Positions 1 to 5,430 of a stretch of 5,430 nt of DNA are shown here, piece after piece; position 1 is the stretch's first letter, and every line of letters starts with the position of its first letter. Under the pieces are notes generated by a model. It did not search any database. It saw only the letters and a program-made list of their open reading frames with translations, and was not told the origin of the DNA. Position numbers and translations under genes: made by a program. The stretch comes from Acidobacteriota bacterium. Its GTDB lineage: Bacteria > Acidobacteriota > Terriglobia > Terriglobales > Acidobacteriaceae. The DNA is taken from positions 1-5,430 of the forward strand of contig QIAR01000279.1 in assembly GCA_003225595.1 (NCBI GenBank), written 5' to 3'.

Positions 1-1701
1 CTCAATTGCGACTTCAAACCTATCTTCCACTTGCCGAGTTTGGATTAGACGGAGTTTCAAGTAGGCCAGCCGCGTGCCATCGGGTGACCACTTCACTGCA
101 GCGATTGCACTGCCATCATCTGTCGCGAAGAGCTTCTCAGGCTGCTCACTATTTGGTCCCATGAGCCACACTTCACGGTCACCCAAACTACCGGTATTGG
201 TTGTAAAGGTGACCTTCGAGCCGTCCGGGGCAACCGACCATGCCGTAGCATCGTCACGAATTTTGCGCGGGGCTCCTCCAAAGGCAGAGACCACCCAGAT
301 GCTGGTGTGCTGCTCGATGCTTGCGTTGGCAAGAAAACGCGTCCCGTCCGGAAACCAGGGCCCAATCCACCATTCCGCTCCGCTATCCTCCAGTGCCTTC
401 GGTTGCGGGATTGTGCGCATCTCCCCGGTCGCGGTCAGTTGCAAGTGGATTCCTTTTACATCCCGGTAGGCCAAGTATTTGCCGTCGGGAGAAATCGTGC
501 CGTTTGCCACGGCGCTCTCACGGGAGTTGGCCGTGAGTTGTTCCTGCTTTAGCTCGCGTTCGGCAAGCGGTTTGTGAATTAGGAGCCTTACGACGAAAGT
601 TGCGACCAGCAGAGTGGTAATCGCCAGCGCTGCAGACAGGGCAATCTTCCAGAGCTTTCTCCTGCTAGGTTTGGAAACCTCGACCACATCCACCGGAGCC
701 GATGGCCGCAATGCGGTAGCAGCAGGAGAAAATGCCGATCCTGGCTCCGGCGCGATATGGGTATAACCGGTCGCAGCAACCCGCACCGTCTCTGTTTGTC
801 GCTTAAGTCGCAGGAGATCCCCGCGAATTTCTGAAGCGTGCTGGTAGCGCAGATCGCGGTCCTTCTCCAGTGCCTTATGGACAACGAATTCCAATCCCGC
901 GGGTAGCTCAGGATTGAGCTTCACCGGCACAGCGGGAGCGCCGTGGAGGATGGAATCGAAAACGGCAGCCGAGGTATCTCCGCGAAAAGGCAGCGACCCG
1001 GTGGCCATCTCGTAAAGTACGGCACCAAAGGAGAACAAATCGGTACGGCAATCAAGCTCCTGTCCCAATGCCTGTTCCGGCGACATGTATACGATCGTGC
1101 CCATGGCAGTGCCGGGACTGGTCAAGTCACGCGGCGCCTCAGTCGCCATGCTCTGCGTATTGTCCTCGTTGACTTCGCCGCTGCTGCTGCTGCGCAACTC
1201 GTCCTTCAGCGTCAGCTTCGCCAACCCGAAGTCGAGAATTTTGGCGTGGCCACGGTTGGTGATGAAAATGTTCGCCGGCTTTATGTCTCGATGGATAATG
1301 CCATGAGAATGCGCAGCATCTAAAGCTTCGGCAATTTCGATGCCCAGCTCAAGCAGTGTTTCCGTGTCGAGCGGGCGCCCCGAAATACGTTGCTTTAGGG
1401 TCATGCCCTCCAGGTACTCCATGGCAATGAAGCGCCTGCCTCGCGCCTCGCCGATCTCATAAATCGTGCAGATGTTGGGGTGATTGAGAGCAGAAGCGGC
1501 ACGGGCCTCGCGTCGAAAGCGCTCCAAGACCCGCGGGTTATGGGCGACCAACTCAGGGAGAAACTTCAGCGCGACGAAGCGGCCGAGGTCAGTGTCTTCG
1601 GCCTTGTAGACCACACCCATCCCGCCGCCGCCCAGCTTCTCGACGATGCGGTAGTGCGAGATGGTCCGGCCGATCATGGGAAAGACGCCGCCGATGGGCA
1701 T
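1..1701 (-). CDS. Membrane-anchored eukaryote-like Ser/Thr protein kinase with C-terminal beta-propeller repeats (partial, C-terminus off the left edge)
   Basis: The frame is open from 1701 to base 1, giving 567 residues with no stop. Kinase motifs are complete: glycine loop GGGGMG (24-29), lysine in VALK (K46), helix-C glutamate (E65), catalytic HRDIKPAN (137-144), DFG (157-159) and TIVYMSPEQ (202-210). This predicts an active PknB-like kinase. Between DFG and the SPE motif is a Ser/Thr-rich insert (about 163-199) that could be autophosphorylated. A proline/alanine-rich linker leads to one hydrophobic span (about 352-375). Beyond it are PDG-containing blades of the TolB/PD40 type (SPDG 404-407, FPDG 450-453, APDG 491-494, SPDG 539-542), presumably an extracytoplasmic sensor. 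Family members usually continue for several hundred more residues. The start is uncertain: ATG 1701 follows an in-frame stop, but ATG 1677 (MIGRTISHYRI) better matches the usual N-terminus of the family. Neither has a clear ribosome binding site. The substrate is unknown. Confidence 0.95.
   Translation of the reverse strand, partial: MPIGGVFPMIGRTISHYRIVEKLGGGGMGVVYKAEDTDLGRFVALKFLPELVAHNPRVLERFRREARAASALNHPNICTIYEIGEARGRRFIAMEYLEGMTLKQRISGRPLDTETLLELGIEIAEALDAAHSHGIIHRDIKPANIFITNRGHAKILDFGLAKLTLKDELRSSSSGEVNEDNTQSMATEAPRDLTSPGTAMGTIVYMSPEQALGQELDCRTDLFSFGAVLYEMATGSLPFRGDTSAAVFDSILHGAPAVPVKLNPELPAGLEFVVHKALEKDRDLRYQHASEIRGDLLRLKRQTETVRVAATGYTHIAPEPGSAFSPAATALRPSAPVDVVEVSKPSRRKLWKIALSAALAITTLLVATFVVRLLIHKPLAERELKQEQLTANSRESAVANGTISPDGKYLAYRDVKGIHLQLTATGEMRTIPQPKALEDSGAEWWIGPWFPDGTRFLANASIEQHTSIWVVSAFGGAPRKIRDDATAWSVAPDGSKVTFTTNTGSLGDREVWLMGPNSEQPEKLFATDDGSAIAAVKWSPDGTRLAYLKLRLIQTRQVEDRFEVAIE
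1180..1191 (-). repeat. (AGC)4 triplet run coding Ser-Ser-Ser-Ser in the kinase activation segment
   Basis: Four AGC codons in a row encode serines 171-174 of the kinase, inside the insert between DFG and the SPE motif. The run is short. It is in frame, so slippage would change the number of serines without breaking the gene. Confidence 0.6.
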
Positions 1702-1797
1702 GTTAGGCCCGCATCCATTAGCATAGTCAATTCAGCTCCCCAGAGGTCACCATAACGGCAATCCCGGAAGCACATGATCCGCACGCAGACATTTCAT

Positions 1798-2157
1798 TTA
1801 GCGCGTCACCAGCCAGTCCATGGCTTCCTCCCGTGTCTTGAACCTAGGAAATTCTCGCCGGGAAAAAGTCTTGAGAGCATCATAGAACACCTGAGGCAGA
1901 CTATCAGCTCCCACAAGCGCCTCGCGGCTCACGTGAGGGCGGTCGAAGACTGCAACTTCTTTGATCCGAGTGACGGCATCGCGGCTGAATTGCGCACCAT
2001 TGAGGTCGCTGAGAGTGCGAACTGAGTTGATGGGTTGTGTGGTCACGATGCGCTGGACCTCGTTAACCGACTGGATCACTTCTTGCGCTGTACAGTTGGT
2101 CAGGTCCAGGAAAAGGATCTGCTTGCCTTGGTGAGTGATCCAGCGGACGCGATCCAT
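1798..2157 (-). CDS. Small STAS/SEC14-like (SpoIIAA-like) domain protein
   Basis: This 119-residue protein has no signal peptide or membrane span, so it is probably cytoplasmic. Its order fits the SpoIIAA-like/STAS-SEC14 family: an early strand after a polar turn (HQGKQILFLDLTN, 9-21), a helix (about 23-38), a second strand with TLSDLNGA (48-55), a helix (58-70), then REALVGADSL (78-87) and a C-terminal helix ending in EEAMDWLV (110-117). The family has no settled biochemical role; related STAS domains act in partner switching or ligand binding. ATG 2157 is chosen because AAAAGGGG lies 6-13 bases upstream. A GTG at 2184 would add nine residues. The gene lies 96 bp upstream of the Ser/Thr kinase on the same strand, so co-transcription is possible and the protein could be a partner or substrate, but that is inference. 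The assignment rests on recognition of the fold pattern only. Confidence 0.8.
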   Translation of the reverse strand: MDRVRWITHQGKQILFLDLTNCTAQEVIQSVNEVQRIVTTQPINSVRTLSDLNGAQFSRDAVTRIKEVAVFDRPHVSREALVGADSLPQVFYDALKTFSRREFPRFKTREEAMDWLVTR

Positions 2158-2263
2158 ACGCCGCCCCTTTTCCACAGGCCGCACTCAAAACTGTCCAAAG
2201 GGATGATTCCAGCAGCATATACACCTCGAACAGGGTCTACTTCCAGAGCTTCTTAGGGATAGT

Positions 2264-2336
2264 GGTAGGCGCGGAAGAGCGGCGCTTCAGCGCCGCGTTA
2301 GGTAGGCTCCTGGAGACGAGCTTTAGCGCCGGTTGG
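2264..2336. repeat. Two degenerate tandem units of about 37 bp, REP-like, with a GC-rich hairpin
   Basis: The heptamer GGTAGGC occurs at 2264-2270 and again at 2301-2307, 37 bp apart. The undecamer CTTYAGCGCCG occurs at 2285-2295 (Y=C) and 2321-2331 (Y=T), 36 bp apart. Together they define two imperfect head-to-tail units. The first unit contains a perfect hairpin, GCGGCGC (2279-2285) with loop TTCA and GCGCCGC (2290-2296). The second has lost the left arm. A short GC-rich hairpin in a tandem intergenic unit resembles bacterial REP elements, but copy number in the genome cannot be judged from this window. There is no T-run after the hairpin, so it is not an intrinsic terminator. Confidence 0.55.
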
Positions 2337-2361
2337 TCACAGGGCTGGTTCTCTCTGACGT

Positions 2362-2375
2362 GAGAAACGTTTCTC
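2362..2375. promoter_or_regulatory. Perfect 14-bp palindrome, operator candidate
   Basis: GAGAAACGTTTCTC equals its own reverse complement over all 14 bases. An even palindrome with a central CG in an AAACGTTT core is the usual form of LacI/GalR-family operators. No such regulator is encoded here. The site lies 219 bp before the GvpL/F start and 204 bp before the STAS-like start on the other strand, so it could serve either gene. The role is inferred from symmetry and position. Confidence 0.45.
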
Positions 2376-2432
2376 CTGCGTTCTGCTTTTCGAATGCTCC
2401 CCAGGGCGGGGATGCGACATGCCACGAAAAAG

Positions 2433-2462
2433 TTGCATTTCCACCTGTGGAAGAAGTAAGAT
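2433..2462 (+). promoter_or_regulatory. Weak sigma-70-type promoter candidate for GvpL/F, with a dyad in the spacer
   Basis: TTGCAT (2433-2438) and TAAGAT (2457-2462) are separated by 18 bp and could be -35 and -10 boxes; each is only a partial match to consensus. The spacer contains the inverted repeat TTCCAC-CT-GTGGAA (2439-2452), which would place a bound dimer between the boxes. Transcription would begin near 2470 and leave a leader of about 110 bases before the GvpL/F start. Confidence 0.3.
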
Positions 2463-2568
2463 GCTGCTGGACGCTGCTGTGGGCGTTCATTCTCGTACCG
2501 CCCTTTCTTCCAGGTTCGAAAGCTTTACCAATTGGCAAGGTGGACTCGTCCGCCTCTAACCCAGGTTC

Positions 2569-2574
2569 GGAGAG
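2569..2574 (+). promoter_or_regulatory. Ribosome binding site of the GvpL/F gene
   Basis: GGAGAG lies six bases before ATG 2581 and is close to the Shine-Dalgarno consensus. Together with an in-frame TAA at 2557-2559 it fixes the start codon. Confidence 0.75.
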
Positions 2575-2580
2575 ACCGAC

Positions 2581-3327
2581 ATGTCGTGGTACGCATATTG
2601 CCTCACTGAGCATCAGACCCTACCTAATGGCACTCGCGCTCGACGCCCTTTTTTGCTGGATGGAATTCAAGGCGTCAACGGTGCTTCCGTACTAGGCTAT
2701 CCCAGCGGAGAATTTGCCGTGATCGTCAGTGATTACGAACGAAATGGCGCCAAGCTGGATGAAAAATCCGTCCTGGAGCACGCTCGAGTGGTGAGCGTCT
2801 GCTTTCGTTCGGGGACGGTCCTGCCCTTCCGTTTCGGAACGATCTTCGATACGGACGACGCTTTGCGGCAGGCGGTGCGCTGTAATCGCCGCACCTTCGG
2901 CCAGAGCGTGGCCAAGCTGCGGGGCAAATCCGAGATGCATCTCAAATTGGTCGTGCGGGACGGTTCACTGCGCCGGGCCATGATGGATGTGCAACTGCCA
3001 GATACCGTCGGCGGCGAATATCTCATTAAACTTCGAGAGAAGGCGTCGCGGGAGCGAGAACGCCAGACCAAAGCCCGTGCGCTTTCCGTCCAAGTCCACA
3101 AGCTCTTCAACCCCCTGGACGAGGAAGTTAGCTGTAAGAAGGTAGCCTCGGACGGGATGCTGATCGACATTGCCCACCTGATTGATTCCAAGTCTGTGGA
3201 AAAATATCAAAACCGGTATACCACCGCAGCAAAACAATTGAAGAACTGCGAGCTGGTTATAAGCGGCCCCTGGCCACCCTACCATTTCCTGCCTGGCAAG
3301 CTGCGCACGGTCGCGGGCAACAGCTAG
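2581..3327 (+). CDS. GvpL/GvpF-family gas vesicle protein, orphan
   Basis: This complete 248-residue protein matches the GvpL/GvpF family in order and length. It has an N-terminal strand (SWYAYCL, 2-8), a segment giving GIQGVNGASVLGY, the family signature EHARVVSVCFRSGTVLPFRFGTIF (66-89; key residues E66, H67, T79, L81-P82, R84-F85-G86), a charged helical middle (about 147-170, rich in Arg, Lys and Glu), and the C-terminal signature GPWPPYHF (229-236). In gas vesicle clusters GvpF and GvpL are minor proteins that contact GvpA or other assembly factors. No gvpA, gvpN, gvpK or other gvp gene is in this window, and the flanking genes are unrelated, so the job here may differ from vesicle assembly. 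The N-terminal part lacks the usual ending beyond GPWPPY by only a few residues, so the gene looks intact. F and L cannot be told apart from sequence alone. The start is supported by GGAGAG and an upstream in-frame stop. Confidence 0.93.
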   Translation: MSWYAYCLTEHQTLPNGTRARRPFLLDGIQGVNGASVLGYPSGEFAVIVSDYERNGAKLDEKSVLEHARVVSVCFRSGTVLPFRFGTIFDTDDALRQAVRCNRRTFGQSVAKLRGKSEMHLKLVVRDGSLRRAMMDVQLPDTVGGEYLIKLREKASRERERQTKARALSVQVHKLFNPLDEEVSCKKVASDGMLIDIAHLIDSKSVEKYQNRYTTAAKQLKNCELVISGPWPPYHFLPGKLRTVAGNS

Positions 3328-3412
3328 GTCGAGCCCGAGCACTCGAGATACCGGTTGTTGGCCGGCAGGGCACATTCTTGGAAGGGTTTTTCAGAAGCCT
3401 GAAGCAGCGACC

Positions 3413-3485
3413 TGCACGGAATGTGCATCATTCTGCAGTTAATTTCCCTTGGCGAGAGCACTGCAAACGGTGCAATCGCAGTGCA
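3413..3485. promoter_or_regulatory. Cluster of six TGCA palindromes with nested dyads
   Basis: TGCA occurs at 3413, 3424, 3434, 3462, 3471 and 3482: six times in 73 bp, with gaps of 11, 10, 28, 9 and 11 bp. Two larger dyads are built on it: TGCAC-N5-GTGCA (3413-3427) and GCACTGC-N13-GCAGTGC (3458-3484). Spacing near one helical turn suggests binding of a protein on one face of the DNA, but no regulator is known and a structured RNA is an alternative. Confidence 0.35.
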
Positions 3486-3729
3486 AATATCTTGTAAGAA
3501 CTTCGGCCTCAGAGACTTAGGTTGTGGACGGCACAGCGCCCGGCGAGGACCGGCTTTGGCTGCGCAAGTGCACCGTTGGTGGTCAACTAAAGAGGCCGCA
3601 AACAGAAGAAATGCTGTTCACTCTCTTCCATGGTTCTCGACAAATTCCCGCTTACCCGTTCTGTTGCCGGAACGGCACCTTGCATCGCCTACCCTGACTT
3701 TCCCTCCTAACCCTTGCCTCTTTGAAATG

Positions 3730-3757
3730 GTGGCCCCAGAAATGGGGCCGCTTTTTT
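3730..3757 (+). terminator. Strong Rho-independent terminator (plus strand)
   Basis: GGCCCCA (3732-3738) pairs with TGGGGCC (3743-3749) around a GAAA tetraloop, extended by U3731-G3750 and G3730-C3751 to nine pairs. Six T residues follow directly (3752-3757). The GNRA loop and T-run make this a textbook plus-strand terminator. The minus strand lacks a T-run after the hairpin. It lies 402 bp after the GvpL/F stop and 179 bp before the peptidase start, so it ends either a long GvpL/F transcript or a separate untranslated RNA. Confidence 0.85.
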
Positions 3758-3886
3758 GGCATGCCCTGGGGCGGCGCCCGTACGCTTGCCCCCTGCGAGA
3801 GCGCGGTGCGGGAGCGGGAGAGACGACCTTGCCGACGCCGCCGAAGAAAAAACTGGTGTACTATCCACCCCCGAAGTTGGTCAAGG

Positions 3887-3892
3887 TACAAT
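3887..3892 (+). promoter_or_regulatory. Possible -10 box for the M28 peptidase gene
   Basis: TACAAT differs from TATAAT at one position and lies 44 bp before ATG 3937, downstream of the terminator, where a promoter for the peptidase is needed. No good -35 box is found at 16-18 bp spacing, so the call is weak. Confidence 0.3.
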
Positions 3893-3936
3893 CCTCCCGG
3901 CCAGAAGCCTTAACCAAGGACGCCTTTCCCATCCAC

Positions 3937-5430
3937 ATGCGCATTCCGATAGCTGTCTTCCTTCCTGGGCTGCTCTTGATTGGATTGATGAACCTAATTG
4001 GCTTGGTGATCTCCGCCGCTTCGGTTCGGGCTCAGGTCACTAGTCAGGTCGGCACTCCGAACAAGCCGCAACTGGCGGATCAGCCTGCGTCCGCGAAGGA
4101 AGCGCAGTCGTCTTTCTCGCCGCAACTGCTGCGGGAGCTGACAGCGATCCGCGATGCGGCGCTTACGGATGACTACACCTACCAGCAAGTCGCATATCTC
4201 AGCGACAACATCGGGCCAAGGATGAGCGGGTCACCACAATCGCAAAGGGCGGTAGAGTATGTCGCGGATGAGTTGCGGAAGCTCGGCCTCGAGGTGCGGC
4301 TGGAAGAAGTGAAGGTGCCACACTGGGTGCGTGGGATAGAGGCGGCGGAACTGGTCGAGTTCCCGGGCAAGGTGTCCGAGACAACCCAGAAGATCGTGCT
4401 CACGGCGCTTGGTGGAAGTACGGCGACTCCTGCAGCAGGGATTACCGCAGACGTAGTCGTCGTCAATGACTTCGACGAGTTGAACGCATTGGGCCATGAT
4501 CAGGTCGCCGACAAGATCGTGCTGTTCAATGTCCGATTCGATAAAGAGAAGGCGGCGAATGGATTCGCCATGGAAGCTTATGGTGATGCCGTCATTTTTC
4601 GGGGTAATGGCGCCAAGAGAGCCGCGGAGCTAGGCGCGGTCGCTTCGCTGATCCGTTCGGTTGGCAGCGCCGACTACCGGTTGCCGCACACGGGTTGGAG
4701 CGCAGCAGCGGGCATTCCGGCGGGTGCCGTCACTGCCGAAGATGCCGAACTGGTTGCCCAGCTTGCTGCACAAGGCCGAGTACGTATGCACCTCACGCTC
4801 ACGCCGCAACTGTTGCCGGAGGTCACCAGCTACAACGTCGTGGGGGACATCAAAGGCTCGGAGCATCCAGAGCAGGTCGTGATCGTCTCGGGACATCTGG
4901 ATTCGTGGGATCTGGGAACCGGCGCAGTCGACGATGCGGCAGGCGTGGCAGTCGCCATGGAAACGGCTCACGTACTCCGGCAATTACATTTACGTCCGAA
5001 GCGCACGATTCGCGTGATTGCCTGGATGGACGAAGAAAATGGCGGACGAGGACACGACGTGTATGCGAGAGATCATAACTCAGAGTTCGTGAACCATGTG
5101 GCGGCGATCGAGAGTGACTCCGGGGCCGCGCATCCGCTAGGATTCAATGCCAAGATCAGCTCGGAGGCCTTGCCATTGCTGCAGCCGATACAGAACGTGC
5201 TAAAAAGTTTTGGAGCGAACCTGATGAAGCAGACGAATCACAGTCCGGGCGCGGACGTCGCTCCCTTCGCAAAAGCGGGGGTCCCGGCGTTCGGCCTTAT
5301 GCAGGACACTCGCACCTATTTCAATTACCACCATACGGCAGCCGATACGCTGGACAAGGTGGTTCCTCGGGATGTGCGGGAGAACGCGGCGGCAATGGCA
5401 GTCATGGGATACGGCTTGGCGAATATGGCG
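3937..5430 (+). CDS. Secreted M28-family zinc peptidase, carboxypeptidase Q type (partial, C-terminal end off the right edge)
   Basis: The frame is open from ATG 3937 to the last base (498 residues). A signal peptide is evident: M-R, a hydrophobic core (about 5-28) and a likely cut after VRA (32), so the enzyme acts in the periplasm or outside. Residues about 70-160 form the start of the peptidase domain (YLSDNIGPRMSGSPQ), about 170-255 an inserted PA-like domain, and about 305-498 the catalytic core. Metal ligands in order are H320 (SGHLDSWD), bridging D332 (VDDAAG), E367 with catalytic base E366 (MDEEN), D394 (ESDSG) and H466 (or H465) in NYHHTAADT. Their spacing follows human carboxypeptidase Q. 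Such enzymes trim amino acids or dipeptides from peptides. The last residues seen (MGYGLANMA) correspond to the end of that family, so little is missing. No strong Shine-Dalgarno precedes the ATG; AAGGA is 16 bases away. The frame is open further upstream, but the signal peptide favours 3937. Confidence 0.95.
   Translation, partial: MRIPIAVFLPGLLLIGLMNLIGLVISAASVRAQVTSQVGTPNKPQLADQPASAKEAQSSFSPQLLRELTAIRDAALTDDYTYQQVAYLSDNIGPRMSGSPQSQRAVEYVADELRKLGLEVRLEEVKVPHWVRGIEAAELVEFPGKVSETTQKIVLTALGGSTATPAAGITADVVVVNDFDELNALGHDQVADKIVLFNVRFDKEKAANGFAMEAYGDAVIFRGNGAKRAAELGAVASLIRSVGSADYRLPHTGWSAAAGIPAGAVTAEDAELVAQLAAQGRVRMHLTLTPQLLPEVTSYNVVGDIKGSEHPEQVVIVSGHLDSWDLGTGAVDDAAGVAVAMETAHVLRQLHLRPKRTIRVIAWMDEENGGRGHDVYARDHNSEFVNHVAAIESDSGAAHPLGFNAKISSEALPLLQPIQNVLKSFGANLMKQTNHSPGADVAPFAKAGVPAFGLMQDTRTYFNYHHTAADTLDKVVPRDVRENAAAMAVMGYGLANMA

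Larger units (their letters stand above)
2158..2580. other. Divergent intergenic region with repeats and dyads, no convincing gene
   Basis: This 423-bp stretch separates the minus-strand STAS-like gene from the plus-strand GvpL/F gene, so it should hold both promoters. Several reading frames are open across it (for example plus 2333-2695 and minus 2323-2613), but their translations resemble no known family and they overlap each other. I treat the region as regulatory DNA. It contains the tandem repeat at 2264-2336, a perfect palindrome at 2362-2375, a promoter candidate with an internal dyad at 2433-2462, and the GvpL/F ribosome binding site. No confident sigma-70 promoter for the minus-strand gene was found. 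Confidence 0.6.
3328..3936. other. 609-bp stretch without a convincing protein gene
   Basis: Open frames here, such as minus 3652-3891 and plus 3722-3913, give Arg/Pro-rich translations with no family character and run through the terminator hairpin. The stretch holds a TGCA-rich dyad cluster (3413-3485), a small hairpin TTCAG-AAGC-CTGAA just after GGGTTTT (from about 3390), an intrinsic terminator (3730-3757) and a -10-like TACAAT (3887-3892). The first 400 bp could be a long GvpL/F 3' leader or an unrecognised small RNA. I could not match it to tmRNA, RNase P, SRP or 6S RNA. Confidence 0.55.

Noticed and set aside
2158..2184. GTG 2184 as start of the STAS-like gene
   Set aside because: ATG 2157 has a purine-rich AAAAGGGG at suitable spacing, and the domain begins right after it; the nine extra residues add nothing recognisable.
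2513..2520. GGTTCGAA, resembling a tRNA T-loop
   Set aside because: The flanking bases do not pair into a T-arm, and no D-arm, anticodon arm or acceptor stem is found around it.
2333..2695. Open frame of 120 codons on the plus strand overlapping the GvpL/F start
   Set aside because: The translation has no family resemblance, crosses the regulatory region, and overlaps a well-supported gene in another frame.
2733..3191. Open frame of 152 codons on the minus strand inside GvpL/F
   Set aside because: It lies antisense to a complete recognised gene, and its Ser/Arg-rich composition is what an antisense reading of GC-rich coding DNA gives.
3387..3404. Hairpin TTCAG-AAGC-CTGAA next to a T-run as a GvpL/F terminator
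   Set aside because: On the plus strand the T-run comes before the stem and not after it, and the five-pair stem is weak, so it would not terminate GvpL/F transcription.
3652..3891. Open frame of 79 codons on the minus strand in the gap before the peptidase
   Set aside because: It runs through the intrinsic terminator hairpin, is highly basic and has no recognisable domain.
3721..3936. In-frame extension of the M28 peptidase upstream of ATG 3937
   Set aside because: The frame is open, but the clear signal peptide begins at 3937, and an extension would bury it and run back through the terminator.
4695..5078. Open frame of 127 codons on the plus strand inside the M28 peptidase
   Set aside because: It is an out-of-frame reading of the peptidase, with Arg/Gly/Ser-rich composition and no domain.

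Overview
The window looks like chromosomal DNA from a member of the Acidobacteriota or a close relative. This is inferred from gene style and not from a marker gene. The main clue is a long eukaryote-like Ser/Thr kinase: an N-terminal kinase with the GGGGMGVVYKAED loop, a single membrane span, and PDG-type beta-propeller repeats. A secreted M28 peptidase and a gas-vesicle-family gene standing alone fit the same picture. The DNA is moderately GC-rich. There are no tRNA or rRNA genes, no CRISPR array and no transposase.

Layout. (1) 1-1701, minus strand: a membrane Ser/Thr kinase whose C-terminal sensor part runs off the left edge. (2) 1798-2157, minus strand: a small STAS/SEC14-like (SpoIIAA-like) protein 96 bp upstream of the kinase and read in the same direction, so the two may share a transcript. 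(3) 2158-2580: a 423-bp divergent intergenic region. It holds a two-unit degenerate tandem repeat with a GC-rich hairpin, a perfect 14-bp palindrome and a weak promoter candidate with a second dyad in its spacer. (4) 2581-3327, plus strand: a complete GvpL/GvpF-family gas vesicle protein with a good ribosome binding site and no other gvp gene in view. (5) 3328-3936: a 609-bp stretch without a convincing gene. It contains a cluster of TGCA palindromes, a strong intrinsic terminator on the plus strand and a -10-like box. (6) 3937-5430, plus strand: a secreted M28 zinc peptidase of the carboxypeptidase Q type, cut by the right edge close to its expected C-terminus.

No pathway joins these genes. 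The kinase and the STAS-like protein could form a small signalling pair. The GvpL/F gene is the most unusual gene here, because its family normally works inside multi-gene gas vesicle clusters. I found no clear evidence of a wholly new system. The best leads are the orphan GvpL/F with its palindrome-rich upstream region, and the untranslated stretch ending in the terminator at 3730-3757.
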